Shown in pieces: positions 48,424 to 57,201 of a DNA stretch of 64,000 bases. Source of the stretch: Pseudomonas sp. B21-056. GTDB lineage: Bacteria > Pseudomonadota > Gammaproteobacteria > Pseudomonadales > Pseudomonadaceae. The stretch spans positions 5,952,001 through 6,016,000 of the forward strand of contig NZ_CP087203.1 in the NCBI RefSeq assembly GCF_026016325.1. Direction: 5' to 3'. Both the position numbers and the translations under genes were made by a program. Every line of letters begins with the position of its first letter. The stretch's first letter is position 1. The notes under the pieces are model-generated. The model saw only the letters and a list, made by a program, of their open reading frames with translations. It was not told the origin of the DNA and ran no database searches.

Positions 48424-48530
48424 TCGTCCCCACGCTCTGCGTGGGAATGCAGCCCGGGACGCTCCGCGTCCCAAAAGCATGACGCGGAGCGTCAAAAAAG
48501 GCATTCCCACGCAGAGCGTGGGAACGATCA
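48421..48530. repeat. REP pair (family D), 110 bp, overlapping the mdcR stop
   Basis: TGATCGTCCCCACGCTCTGC and its near-perfect inverted copy flank a second nested pair (GGACGCTCCGCGTCC-like). The first three bases are the mdcR stop TGA, and the right end is one base from the madM stop. It fills the gap between two convergent genes. Confidence 0.9.
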
Positions 48531-48531
48531 A

Positions 48532-49296
48532 TCAGCCGACAATCCCGCGAACAATGAAGTACAGCAACGACGGCCCAAGCAAACAGCCCAGTCCGGTATG
48601 GAAGGTCGCCGTCAACGCACCATAGGGCACCAGTCGCCGATCCGTCGCGGCCAGGCCTGCTGTCACGCCACTCACTGTTCCGGCGAGCCCGCCGAACACC
48701 ATGGCCGAGCGTGGGTTATCCAGGCCCATCCAGCGCGCCGCCACGGGCGTGCAGACCATCACGATGATCGCCTTGATCAACCCGGTGGCAATCGACAATG
48801 CCATGACATCGGACGTGGCGCCAATCGCCGCACCGGTCACCGGCCCGACGATATAGGTCACGGCGCCAGCGCCGATGGTGGTCATGCTCACCGCATCGCG
48901 ATAACCGAACATCCAGGCCACGCTCGCGCCGACAATGAATGGCAAGATCGTGCCCAGCAACAACGCAATGACGCCGATCATCCCGGCCTTCTTCGCCTCG
49001 GTGGCCTGCACCTCGAACGCCGTGGCGACGATGGCGAAGTCCCGCAGCATCGCGCCACCCATCAGGCCGATGCCGGAAAACAGCGACAGGTCCGCCAGGC
49101 CTTTCTGTCCACCGGTCATGGTGCCGCCCACCCAGGCCAGCACCAGGCCGATGACGATCGCGATCGCCGAGCCATGGATGCGTCCAAACGTCAGGCGCTT
49201 GGACAGCACCACCGATACCCACATGATCACGCCCACGAATGCGAACGCGGTGATCAAGCCGTTATGTTCCAGGCCCTTCTCGATGAGATCCCACAT
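48532..49296 (-). CDS. madM: Malonate transporter subunit MadM
   Basis: Membrane protein of 254 aa with about eight helices. GLITAFAFVGVIMWVSVVLSKRLTFGRIHGSAIAIVIG and VFGGLAGTVSGVTAGLAATDRRLVPYG are family features. Works with MadL to import malonate. Starts one base after the madL stop. Confidence 0.93.
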   Translation of the reverse strand: MWDLIEKGLEHNGLITAFAFVGVIMWVSVVLSKRLTFGRIHGSAIAIVIGLVLAWVGGTMTGGQKGLADLSLFSGIGLMGGAMLRDFAIVATAFEVQATEAKKAGMIGVIALLLGTILPFIVGASVAWMFGYRDAVSMTTIGAGAVTYIVGPVTGAAIGATSDVMALSIATGLIKAIIVMVCTPVAARWMGLDNPRSAMVFGGLAGTVSGVTAGLAATDRRLVPYGALTATFHTGLGCLLGPSLLYFIVRGIVG

Positions 49297-49297
49297 G

Positions 49298-49714
49298 TCA
49301 GCGGCCTCCCACTGGGGTGCCGAGCGGCGTCACTTCGGCCGGCTCGTCAGGCAAGGGTTCGCCTTTGTGGGTCCGGCTGATCAGGGCAATGGTCACGCCG
49401 CAGAGCAGCACCGAGCCAATCGCGCCCAATACCGCCACCGGACCGCCATGCAAGGCCGTGACGACGTTCTGTTGCGCAGCCATCGCCACCACCACTGGAA
49501 TGTACATGGCGCCCCAGAAGGCCACGCCCATCTCGCAATCCTTGGTCATGCCGCCGCGCTTTTGCATCCACAAGCGCGCGCAGATCAGCAGGATCATCGC
49601 AATGCCGACCCCGCCGACGTTGGATTTCACTCCCAGCAACACACCGAGCATGTCGCCCAGGATCACCCCTGTCAGCGTACAGATCGCCAACAGCGCCACA
49701 CCGTAAATAATCAT
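49298..49714 (-). CDS. madL: Malonate transporter subunit MadL
   Basis: Membrane protein of 138 aa with about four helices, opening MIIYGVALLAICTLTGVILGDMLGVLLG. ATG with GAGGA about eight bases upstream; longer frames upstream are not supported. It follows mdcH by 64 bases and forms the two-component malonate carrier with MadM. Confidence 0.92.
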   Translation of the reverse strand: MIIYGVALLAICTLTGVILGDMLGVLLGVKSNVGGVGIAMILLICARLWMQKRGGMTKDCEMGVAFWGAMYIPVVVAMAAQQNVVTALHGGPVAVLGAIGSVLLCGVTIALISRTHKGEPLPDEPAEVTPLGTPVGGR

Positions 49715-49778
49715 TGTCGTAGTCCTCAAAATGCATCGTCGGGATTGTTGTTCTTGTCGTTCGAAGCCTGAGTCGGGT

Positions 49779-50699
49779 CTAGGGTTGGCGGCGGCCCTCC
49801 TCTGCGAGCAACGCCTGCAAGGTGTCGAGCCGGGCGCCGTCGAAGGCAATGACGGTGCCCTGCTCGAACACCCGGCGCGCCAGTCCGGTCAGCACCGCAC
49901 CGGGTGGCAGTTCGATCTGCAGGCGCACGCCTCGCTCATAGGCACTTTGCACCGTGCCGCGCCAATCGACGACGCGGCACATGTTGAAGGCCAGGTCGTC
50001 GCGCAAGGCTTCTGTACTGGTCACCGGCCGGGCGCGGCTGCCGCTGAGATAACCCAACGTGGGGGCTTGCAAGGGTACGTCGGCAAACGACTGGGCCAAT
50101 GCTCGCGCCGGCGCCTCCAGCAATGGGCAATGGGACGGCACGCTCACCGCCAGGCGACACGCCTTGCCGGCGCCCTGGCTGCGGGCGTGGCTGGCGACGA
50201 CCGCCATGGCCTCGTCACTGCCGGCGATGACCACCTGATTATCGGCATTGATGTTGGCCAGGTACACCGGCGTCGCGTCGCTGTGCACCTGAGCCAGCAA
50301 CCCTTCCACGGCAGCGAGGTCCAGGCCGAGGATAGCGGTCATGCCGTAGCCTTGCGGATAGGCCTGCTGCATCAATTCGCCCCGCAGGCTGACCAGCCGC
50401 AACCCATCCTCGAACCGCAACGCACCGGCGATCACCGCCGCCGGATACGCGCCGATGGACAGCCCCGCCACGTAGTCCGGCGCAGGCACCTGTTCCAGCA
50501 AGCGGCGGGACGCCGCCACGCCGGCGATCAACAGACATAGCTGTACGGCGCGGGTCGATTGCAAGGCCTCGGCGCTGTCCAGTTGCAATACGTCTTCGCC
50601 GAGGATATCACTCGCCTCGGCCAGCACCTGCGGCGCCAGGCCATGGAGCATGCCCGCCCGCTGCGCGCCCTGACCGGGGAATACCAGGAGGCTGCTCAT
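49779..50699 (-). CDS. mdcH: Malonyl-CoA:ACP transacylase MdcH
   Basis: Protein of 306 aa. Acyltransferase opening LLVFPGQGAQRAGML, nucleophile Ser81 in GLSIG, and catalytic His in VPSHCPLLEAPARALA. In the malonate decarboxylase system it loads the first malonyl group onto the acyl carrier MdcC. The start overlaps the mdcG stop by four bases (ATGA). Confidence 0.94.
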   Translation of the reverse strand: MSSLLVFPGQGAQRAGMLHGLAPQVLAEASDILGEDVLQLDSAEALQSTRAVQLCLLIAGVAASRRLLEQVPAPDYVAGLSIGAYPAAVIAGALRFEDGLRLVSLRGELMQQAYPQGYGMTAILGLDLAAVEGLLAQVHSDATPVYLANINADNQVVIAGSDEAMAVVASHARSQGAGKACRLAVSVPSHCPLLEAPARALAQSFADVPLQAPTLGYLSGSRARPVTSTEALRDDLAFNMCRVVDWRGTVQSAYERGVRLQIELPPGAVLTGLARRVFEQGTVIAFDGARLDTLQALLAEEGRRQP

Positions 50700-51316
50700 G
50701 CGACCTGCTCCAGCGACGGCTGCCAGGGATTGCTCACCAGCCGGGCCTGGAGGTCATCCTTGAGCAGGACCCGACGTGACGAGCCCGCCCATTCGCGCAG
50801 GGCAACAGCGCCGAATGGGGTCTGCAACTGCATGTCCACAACGCACACCGAGCCATCCAGTTGCGCCAACAAGTGCCTGGCCTGGAGGCGATCCATCGCC
50901 TGCGGCGTGCGCAGGATCAAGTCCAGGTCGCTGCGCTCATGCAGGGCCTCGATGCCGCTGGCGAGTTCGAACCCGGCGCTACCGCTGATGCCCCAGGTCC
51001 AGCCACTGGCGTCGAGCATCGAGCGCAGGCGGGACAGCGCTTGCAGGGCCGGCAAGTCCCGTTGGCACTCGACGTGGCAAAGGTCTTCCGGATGCACCAG
51101 ACGCAGGATCGCCGACAACGGCATCGACGTGGCGTACCGCTGCTCCCTTGCCCGCCCCCGCACGCCCACCGCAACCTGCCCCGACGCAGCCAGCGCCCGC
51201 CGCACCACCACCGGTTGCCCGAGGCCGAGGGCTTCGACCGCCCACACCGGCGCATCCGCCGGTAACTGCTCCGGGGTCATCCCCCACAGCAGGTCGTGGG
51301 CCAGGAAGCTGCTCAC
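50696..51316 (-). CDS. mdcG: Holo-ACP synthase / phosphoribosyl-dephospho-CoA transferase MdcG
   Basis: Protein of 206 aa with a GTG start (VSSFLAHDLLWG) inside the mdcE stop region. SDLDLILRTP is the nucleotidyltransferase metal site. It attaches the triphosphoribosyl-dephospho-CoA prosthetic group to apo-MdcC. A longer frame exists but would overlap mdcE by far more than any other junction in the operon. Confidence 0.9.
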   Translation of the reverse strand: MSSFLAHDLLWGMTPEQLPADAPVWAVEALGLGQPVVVRRALAASGQVAVGVRGRAREQRYATSMPLSAILRLVHPEDLCHVECQRDLPALQALSRLRSMLDASGWTWGISGSAGFELASGIEALHERSDLDLILRTPQAMDRLQARHLLAQLDGSVCVVDMQLQTPFGAVALREWAGSSRRVLLKDDLQARLVSNPWQPSLEQVA

Positions 51317-52116
51317 CACTGCGCGCTCAGCAACTGGCGAACATGGCTGGATGCGGCCCGATGGGGCGCGCCCAGGCGGCTGCTCAGGTTTCGAGGCGCA
51401 CCGGCCACAGCGTTGATCGCCTGTTGCAGGCAATCGCTGACCCGGGACAGATCGGCTGCTGACGGCTGTTCGATCTGCTCCACCGACAAGCTTTCCCACA
51501 ACAGTCCCAGGCTGGCATAACTGTCGATGTCATAGGCCATCGGCGGCACGCTGGCGGCCAGGGCTTCGAGCTCTTCGACGCTGCGCAGGGTCACCCGTGC
51601 CGCCGAGGCCTTGCCCATGGCGTGGACCATCACCCCCGGATCGCGCAGCGCAATCAGCCGGTTGGCCTGGTAGCCGTGGGCCAGGAACGCCCCGGACATC
51701 GCCTTGCCCACCAGCAGCCCGATCACCGGATGGCCGGCCAATCGCGCACGGGCGTAACTGTCGGCCGCGCCGGCCAGCGCCTGATGGATGCCCAGGGCCT
51801 CTTCCCGACGACCATAAGCCTGGCTGGGCACATCGACAATGGCGATCAGCGCACGCTTGCTGGACGCCTCGCGGTCCGCAGCGATGGCCTCGTCCACAGC
51901 CTTGGCCAGGCCCCAGCCTTCCAGCAAGCCGACTTCGCCATTGCGAGCGCGGGGGAAGCGGTTCTCGGGATCGGCCACCACCGCCAGCAGGCGCACGGTC
52001 TGCCCGCCCAAGCTGGCGTCGGCGACTTTCACCGAAGCGGGCAATCCTGCCAGCGGCCTGGCGCCGCCGCTCAAGGCTTCGAACCAACGCAAGCCTCTCA
52101 ATGAATACGAAGTCAT
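51313..52116 (-). CDS. mdcE: Malonate decarboxylase gamma subunit MdcE
   Basis: Protein of 267 aa of the acyl-CoA carboxylase (crotonase-like) fold: KRALIAIVDVPSQAYGRREEALGIHQALAG, GLLVGKAMSGAFLAHGYQANRLIAL and VMVHAMGKASAARVT. Together with MdcD it decarboxylates malonyl-S-MdcC to acetyl-S-MdcC. ATGA overlap with mdcD. Confidence 0.94.
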   Translation of the reverse strand: MTSYSLRGLRWFEALSGGARPLAGLPASVKVADASLGGQTVRLLAVVADPENRFPRARNGEVGLLEGWGLAKAVDEAIAADREASSKRALIAIVDVPSQAYGRREEALGIHQALAGAADSYARARLAGHPVIGLLVGKAMSGAFLAHGYQANRLIALRDPGVMVHAMGKASAARVTLRSVEELEALAASVPPMAYDIDSYASLGLLWESLSVEQIEQPSAADLSRVSDCLQQAINAVAGAPRNLSSRLGAPHRAASSHVRQLLSAQW

Positions 52117-52964
52117 GGGCGTTCTCCCTGATACAGCTGGCGAACCGCTGCCGGTTCGATCTGCACGTCAGTGTCCAATCGGGCCAGGTGTTGCAGGAAC
52201 AGCTCGGCCTGACCGCTGCGGTGTTCGGCGGGCACGCCCAGGTGCAACAACTGGCTGACCTGTTGGCGGATCTGCTGCACATCGTCGGCCGCGTAGCGAT
52301 CCACCAATCCCGTGGCGAAACGCTGCTCACCGCCGGTCAGGCTCCAGATGAACGGGCGATCCCGGGAGTCGTATTCCTCGATTCCGGCCTCCTGCTCGAT
52401 CACTTGCGGGCCGTTCAGGCCCAACCGCGCCTCCTGGGTCACCAGCAGATAGCTGCACAGCCCAGCGGCGATGGACATGCCGCCAAAGCAGCCGACACTG
52501 CCGACCACCACACCGACCACCGGCTGATACTGGCGCAGGTCGACAATGGCCGAATGAATCTCGGCGATGGCCGCCAACCCCAGATTGGCTTCCTGCAAAC
52601 GCACACCGCCGGTTTCCAGCAGCAGCACCGCACGGGTCGGGATGCCTTTGCGGTTGTCCTCGGCGGCCAGCTCCAGGGCGCCGGCGATCTTCGCCCCACC
52701 CACTTCGCCGAGACTGCCGCCCTGGAACGCCCCCTCGATGGCGGCGATCACCACCGGCAGGCCGTCGATGCCGCCTTTGGCGATCACTACGCCGTCGTCG
52801 CTTTGCGGCACCACGCCTTGACGCAGCAGCCACGGCGACATGACGCGCTGGAACGGGTCGAGCAGTTCGCGAAACGTACCGTCATCGAGCAAGGCTTTCG
52901 CCCGCTGCCGGGCACCGAGTTCGACGAAGCTGTGCTTGTTGAGCAACGCTGCGCTGTCAGTCAT
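52113..52964 (-). CDS. mdcD: Malonate decarboxylase beta subunit MdcD
   Basis: Protein of 283 aa. MTDSAALLNKHSFVELGARQRAKALLDDGTFRELL at the start, oxyanion-type GSVGCFGGMSIAAGLCSYLL in the middle. Same fold as MdcE and acyl-CoA carboxylase beta subunits. The ATG is inside the end of mdcC (8-base overlap). A longer frame exists through mdcC but is antisense-free noise in the wrong frame of that gene. Confidence 0.94.
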   Translation of the reverse strand: MTDSAALLNKHSFVELGARQRAKALLDDGTFRELLDPFQRVMSPWLLRQGVVPQSDDGVVIAKGGIDGLPVVIAAIEGAFQGGSLGEVGGAKIAGALELAAEDNRKGIPTRAVLLLETGGVRLQEANLGLAAIAEIHSAIVDLRQYQPVVGVVVGSVGCFGGMSIAAGLCSYLLVTQEARLGLNGPQVIEQEAGIEEYDSRDRPFIWSLTGGEQRFATGLVDRYAADDVQQIRQQVSQLLHLGVPAEHRSGQAELFLQHLARLDTDVQIEPAAVRQLYQGERP

Positions 52965-53256
52965 GGCCGATCTCCTCGAAGCCTTGCTCCAGGCGCAGAC
53001 GCACCACGCCGGGGGTGGCGCCGAAATCGTGAATGTCGATGGACAGCGCCGGCGGGGTCTGGCCGTCGAACATCCGGGCGAACAGATGCTGCCAGCGTTG
53101 CTCGCTGCCATTGACCGAGGTCTGCACCTGAATGGTCAATTTGCCCGCCAGCCCCGGCTCGATCAGCACCTCCAGGTCGCCCGAGCCGACACAGCCCACC
53201 AGCGCCCGCCCCCGTGGCGGCTGCCCGGCGGGGAATTCAAAGGATAAGGTTTCCAT
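52957..53256 (-). CDS. mdcC: Malonate decarboxylase acyl carrier protein MdcC (delta subunit)
   Basis: Protein of 99 aa. Ser25 in CVGSGDLEVL is the residue that carries the triphosphoribosyl-dephospho-CoA thiol. IDIHDFGATPGVVRLRLEQG closes the domain. ATG overlaps the mdcB stop (ATGA). Confidence 0.94.
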   Translation of the reverse strand: METLSFEFPAGQPPRGRALVGCVGSGDLEVLIEPGLAGKLTIQVQTSVNGSEQRWQHLFARMFDGQTPPALSIDIHDFGATPGVVRLRLEQGFEEIGHD

Positions 53257-54131
53257 CAGCAAACTCCCTGGATGACGCTGTCACCCGACTCGATGCGGTC
53301 GATGAACAGGCAAGCCGCGAGCAGATCGGCGGCGCCTCCGGGTGAGGCGTTCAATGCAATCAGTTGTTGGTCCAGCGCGTGCAATCGGCGGCGGCCGTCG
53401 AGACTCGCGCTGCCACCGGCATCCAGTACCGCTTGGGCACCGGCCTGCATGGCCTGCAAGCCGGGCTCGCCGGCGCGATAGAGCACGCAGGTGTCCGCCA
53501 GTTGGGTCATGATCGCCAGCAAGGCGTCGAGCCGGGCGTTCTGCTCACCATGCCCTTGGGTGCGACTGCGCTTGAGTTGTGGCAATCCACGCTGCACCAC
53601 CGCCGGGAAGCCAAGTTGCGCTTCTTCCTTTGCGCCGCGTGCGCCGTAGCGTTGGGCCACTTGGGCGCCATGGCTGAAGGGGCTTGGCGCGTAGCGATCT
53701 TCAAGCAGCGCCAGGCGTGCGGCGCGCAAAGTGACGGCGCTGGCCGTGCTGGATTCAGGTTCCAGCGCTGCGGCGGCCACCAGCAGGCCCAAGGCCCAGA
53801 TCGCCCCTCGATGGGTATTCACGCCGCCCGTCGTGGCGAGCATCGCCGCTTCACCTTCACGGCCGATCCGCCCGAGGGCCTCGCGCAACGACAGGCCCAC
53901 TTCGCCGGACTCGATGGCCGCTTCAGCCATTTCCTTGAAGGCCGGCCATAAGGACAGCGCCGATGCATGCATCAGCCCAAGGTGCAGGTCGGTGTGGGCG
54001 CCATTGCCACGGCGGTCCACCAGCGCCGGTTTGGGCGACAGGTCCGCTTCGTCGATCAGTGCGTCCACCGCCAGGTCCGCCAGCCGTTCGGCCAGGCTCA
54101 GGGTGTTCGGTTGCAGGTTGAGTGCGTGCAT
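53256..54131 (-). CDS. mdcB: Triphosphoribosyl-dephospho-CoA synthase MdcB
   Basis: Protein of 291 aa. [30 protein letters not shown] and [15 protein letters not shown] are CitG/MdcB signatures. It makes the prosthetic-group precursor from ATP and dephospho-CoA. The ATG shares one base with the mdcA stop (TAATG). Confidence 0.94.
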   Translation of the reverse strand: MHALNLQPNTLSLAERLADLAVDALIDEADLSPKPALVDRRGNGAHTDLHLGLMHASALSLWPAFKEMAEAAIESGEVGLSLREALGRIGREGEAAMLATTGGVNTHRGAIWALGLLVAAAALEPESSTASAVTLRAARLALLEDRYAPSPFSHGAQVAQRYGARGAKEEAQLGFPAVVQRGLPQLKRSRTQGHGEQNARLDALLAIMTQLADTCVLYRAGEPGLQAMQAGAQAVLDAGGSASLDGRRRLHALDQQLIALNASPGGAADLLAACLFIDRIESGDSVIQGVC

Positions 54132-55801
54132 TACCAGCTCCTGAACTTGGCGGGCGGGTTGTAGAGGCCACCGGACCACTCCACCAGGTCGGCCACGCTC
54201 TTGGCGGCGAGCAACTCACGGGTGGCGTCGGTGCGGCGGATGCCGAGGTCTTCGGGCAAGGCGATCAGCCCTTCGCGGCGCATGCGGGCGGTATCTTTCG
54301 GGTTGTGGCGCAGGCCGATGGCAGTGACCCCGGCAACCGCTGCGATCATCGCCTGGCGCTCTTCCAGGGAGCGGGCCTTGTACAGATAGGCGATGCCCTC
54401 TTCGGTCAACAGATGGGTGACGTCGTCGCCGTAGATCATGATCGGCGCCAGGGGCATGCCGGCTTTCTTCGCCACGTCCACCGCATCGAGGGTGTCGACG
54501 AACGTCGGTTTGCCGCCCTCCTGGAAGGTCTCGACCATCTGCACCACCAGCTTCTTGCCGCGCTCGAGCAGAGGGGCCTCGCCGTCGCCATGGCGCATGT
54601 CGAGCCAGGCCGGGGTGCCGTGGCGGCGACCGCGCGGATCATGGCCCATGTTCGGCGCACCACCGAAACCGGCCAGTCGGCCTCGGGTGACCGTGGAGGA
54701 ATGACCGTCGCCGTCCACTTGCAAGGTGGCACCGATGAACAGGTCCACCGCGTACTGGCCGGCCAGTTGGCAGACCATGCGGTTGGAGCGCAGTGAGCCA
54801 TCGCGGCCAGTGAAGAACACGTCCGGCCGGGCGGCGATGTAATGCTCCATGCCCAGTTCGGTGCCGAAGCAATGCACGCTCTCGACCCAGCCGCTTTCGA
54901 TGGCCGGGATCAACGTCGGGTGCGGATTGAGGGTCCAGTTGCGGCAGATCTTGCCCTTCAGACCGAGGGATTCACCGTAGGTCGGCAGGATCAGCTCGAT
55001 GGCGGCGGTGTTGAAACCGATGCCGTGGTTGAGGGACTGGACGTTGTGCTTTTCGTAGATCCCACGGATCGCCATCATTGCCATCAGCACGTGCACAGGC
55101 TTGATGTGGCGTGGGTCGCGGGTGAACAGCGGCTCGATGTAGAACGGCTTGTCGGCCACCACCACGAAATCCACCCAGGACGCCGGGATGTCCACGCGCG
55201 GTAGGTCGCTGACGTCATCCACCAACTGATTGACCTGGACGATGACGATGCCGTCGCTGAAGGCCGCCGGCTCGATCAACGCTGGAGTGTCCTCGGTGCT
55301 CGGACCGGTGTAGATGTTGCCGGCGCGGTCAGCCATGAAACCGGCCGAGAGCACCACATTGGGAATCAGGTCCACCACCAGTCGGGCATAGAGTTCGATG
55401 TAGGTGTGGATCGCGCCGATTTCCAGCAAGCCGTCTTCCAGCAACTGGCTGATGCGCAGGCTCTGGGTACCGGCGAAGGAAAAATCGAGTTTGCGGGCGA
55501 TGCCGCGCTCGAACAGGTCCAGGTGCTCGGAGCGGCCGACGCTGGGCATGATCATGTGCAGGTCGTGCAGCTTCGAAGAATCGGCTTTGGCCAGGGAACG
55601 CGAGAGAAAATCCGCCTGCTTCTGGTTGTTGCCTTCCAGCACCACACGGTCGCCGGGCTCGATCAGAAGCTGCAACGCCTCGACGATCCGGTCGGTGGGC
55701 AACACCACACCATCGACCATGCCCTTCACCTGTTCGAGCCGCCGCTGCTTCTCGCCGCGCCGCCGCGTCCAGCGCGAGTCGGGGGATATTGTTGTTGTCA
55801 T
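54131..55801 (-). CDS. mdcA: Malonate decarboxylase alpha subunit MdcA
   Basis: Protein of 556 aa. Acetyl-S-ACP:malonate ACP transferase, which exchanges acetyl for malonyl on MdcC. Features: [70 protein letters not shown] and the C-terminal [29 protein letters not shown] precedes the ATG. First gene of mdcABCDEGH-madLM; every mdc junction after it overlaps, so subunit output is probably coupled. Confidence 0.95.
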   Translation of the reverse strand: MTTTISPDSRWTRRRGEKQRRLEQVKGMVDGVVLPTDRIVEALQLLIEPGDRVVLEGNNQKQADFLSRSLAKADSSKLHDLHMIMPSVGRSEHLDLFERGIARKLDFSFAGTQSLRISQLLEDGLLEIGAIHTYIELYARLVVDLIPNVVLSAGFMADRAGNIYTGPSTEDTPALIEPAAFSDGIVIVQVNQLVDDVSDLPRVDIPASWVDFVVVADKPFYIEPLFTRDPRHIKPVHVLMAMMAIRGIYEKHNVQSLNHGIGFNTAAIELILPTYGESLGLKGKICRNWTLNPHPTLIPAIESGWVESVHCFGTELGMEHYIAARPDVFFTGRDGSLRSNRMVCQLAGQYAVDLFIGATLQVDGDGHSSTVTRGRLAGFGGAPNMGHDPRGRRHGTPAWLDMRHGDGEAPLLERGKKLVVQMVETFQEGGKPTFVDTLDAVDVAKKAGMPLAPIMIYGDDVTHLLTEEGIAYLYKARSLEERQAMIAAVAGVTAIGLRHNPKDTARMRREGLIALPEDLGIRRTDATRELLAAKSVADLVEWSGGLYNPPAKFRSW

Positions 55802-55833
55802 GACCACTCCACGGGTTCGCTGTCGTGGGGGTT

Positions 55834-55863
55834 ACCTTAGGAGTGATGAGGCGAGGACATCAA
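55834..55863 (-). promoter_or_regulatory. Putative mdcA promoter with LysR-type box
   Basis: On the minus strand TTGATG (55863-55858) and TAAGGT (55839-55834) are 18 bases apart. The interrupted palindrome GATG-N9-CATC (55845-55861) has the T-N11-A form of LysR boxes and overlaps the -35, consistent with control by MdcR. Confidence 0.4.
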
Positions 55864-55960
55864 TCAAGCTGGACGGCGGATCGTTACGCTTGGAGTAATG
55901 GTTGAAAATGAATCTGTGTGGGAGCTGGTGTACGCGGTATTCCTGCATGGCGCGAGCCCC

Positions 55961-56049
55961 TGTGGGAGTGAGCCTGCTCGCGATGGCGGTGCGTCAGCTT
56001 GTATCTGTTCTGAATGGGCCGCAGCTATCGCGAGAAGGCTCGCTCCCAC
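55961..56049. repeat. REP pair (family A, slightly diverged)
   Basis: Inverted pair between mdcA and the HEPN gene. Left arm has GAGTGAGCC; right arm has GAGAAGGCTCGC. Confidence 0.85.
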
Positions 56050-56091
56050 CGGGTTTGTAGTTGAGTTCAGATTTTGCGGCTTACGCCAGGA

Positions 56092-56517
56092 TCAGCAAGC
56101 GTCCATAAGTCGCCGGACCCGCTCGAGCAGTTCCGCAGCACTCTCGATCAGTTGAATAAGAAGCGCATGATCTTCATCCATATAGCCCTCGTACTCGGCA
56201 AGATTGCGCCGCTCATGACAAAGCGCAAATATGCGGACCTGAAGCTTGCTGGCGTCTGCCGTATGAATCAGGCATTGAAAAACCAGATAACGCTTGTCCG
56301 AACGATAGCCACTCAAACGCAGTGCCGTAAGCGCCAGAGCATGAGCCGCGTTGTACGCCAGGTCAAAGCGGCTGGCGAATGAAAGAGACAGCGTTTGTGC
56401 ATCGTTCAGGCGAGCCACTGCCGAGCGCATCAAGCCCTCGCATTCCTGGCGATTAGGCGGTTCGGCCTTGAGGCCGCCACTACGTAACAGATTCTCCAGG
56501 TTTTCCTGGTAACCCAT
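56092..56517 (-). CDS. HEPN domain protein, partner of the MNT protein
   Basis: Protein of 141 aa, all helical. FASRFDLAYNAAHALALTALRLSGYRS is the HEPN helix with the usual AYNAAH-type motif. The second conserved element is RRNLAEYEGYMDED (R104 to Y109). In HepT-type toxins the RNase motif is Arg-x4-6-His-x-Tyr; here the His position holds Tyr109, so RNase activity is doubtful. The ATG lies inside the upstream MNT gene (38-base overlap) with GGAG upstream; a GTG eight codons earlier is possible. By context this is the second gene of a HEPN/MNT toxin-antitoxin-like pair. Confidence 0.78.
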   Translation of the reverse strand: MGYQENLENLLRSGGLKAEPPNRQECEGLMRSAVARLNDAQTLSLSFASRFDLAYNAAHALALTALRLSGYRSDKRYLVFQCLIHTADASKLQVRIFALCHERRNLAEYEGYMDEDHALLIQLIESAAELLERVRRLMDAC

Positions 56518-57109
56518 CCTTGGACTCCAAAGGGTCTTCACCCAGCAGGTTGATCTTGTCCTGTTGCGCCACTCGCGTCACGAAGCTGTGGCCCGCTGCA
56601 AATTTTGCGACCCAGTCCTGAGGCGTGTAGAGCGTAGGGTTGAGAGGACGGCCCAGTTGCTCTTCCAGGGGCATGAGCCGCTCCATCACCTCACTGTAGT
56701 GCAGACCCTCGCCGATCAGCATGAGATCTATGTCACTGAATGCGTTTGCCTGGTCTTTGGCGATAGAGCCGTAAACGAACGCCCACCTTAGCTGCCTGGA
56801 AAAAGGCTCCAATGCCTGGCGAATCGGCTCGGCCATACCAATGGTTTTTCGAACGATGCCCAACAGTTCAGGGTAAATCGGACAGCGTGCATTGGCCTGG
56901 TAATGGGTTTGATTACCCTGACGAGTCATCATCAGAACGCCAGAGCCATGCAAACGCTCTAGCTCACGCATCAGACTGCCCTTGCCCACTTGAGCCCAGC
57001 GAGCAATCTCATTGGTGTAGAAACTCTGATCCGGTTTCCCAAACAAAAGACCCAGGATCCGCTGCTGAGTAGCCGTGAAGAGCGCATCACTGAGAGAGAG
57101 ATAATTCAT
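56480..57109 (-). CDS. Winged-helix plus MNT-type nucleotidyltransferase
   Basis: Protein of 209 aa. Residues about 10-75 form a winged helix (ATQQRILGLLFGKPDQSFYT, then VGKGSLMRELERLHGSGVLM). Residues about 105-190 form a minimal nucleotidyltransferase with G114-S115, ten residues, then D126-I-D128: the GS-x10-DxD motif of MNT antitoxins, which AMPylate their HEPN partner. The fused DNA-binding domain suggests autoregulation. The start at MNYLSLSDALF was preferred to a TTG five codons earlier. Confidence 0.82.
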   Translation of the reverse strand: MNYLSLSDALFTATQQRILGLLFGKPDQSFYTNEIARWAQVGKGSLMRELERLHGSGVLMMTRQGNQTHYQANARCPIYPELLGIVRKTIGMAEPIRQALEPFSRQLRWAFVYGSIAKDQANAFSDIDLMLIGEGLHYSEVMERLMPLEEQLGRPLNPTLYTPQDWVAKFAAGHSFVTRVAQQDKINLLGEDPLESKDGLPGKPGESVT

Positions 57110-57122
57110 TAGGAGCAACCAC

Positions 57123-57170
57123 AAGTCCCAAAAAGGGAACGATAAGTCCCTTTTTGGGACTTATCAAGCC
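57123..57170 (-). promoter_or_regulatory. Promoter and double operator of the MNT-HEPN genes
   Basis: On the minus strand a TTGATA -35 and TATCGT -10 are exactly 17 bases apart. A 25-bp perfect palindrome (57141-57165; arms GATAAGTCCC and GGGACTTATC around five T) covers the spacer and touches both boxes. A second, partial copy (AGTCCC-A5-GGGAA, 57124-57139) sits just downstream of the -10, and the two sites are themselves inverted relative to each other. Confidence 0.75.
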
Positions 57171-57201
57171 TTATTAAGGCATCACAGGGGCTGCGTCTGA
57201 T

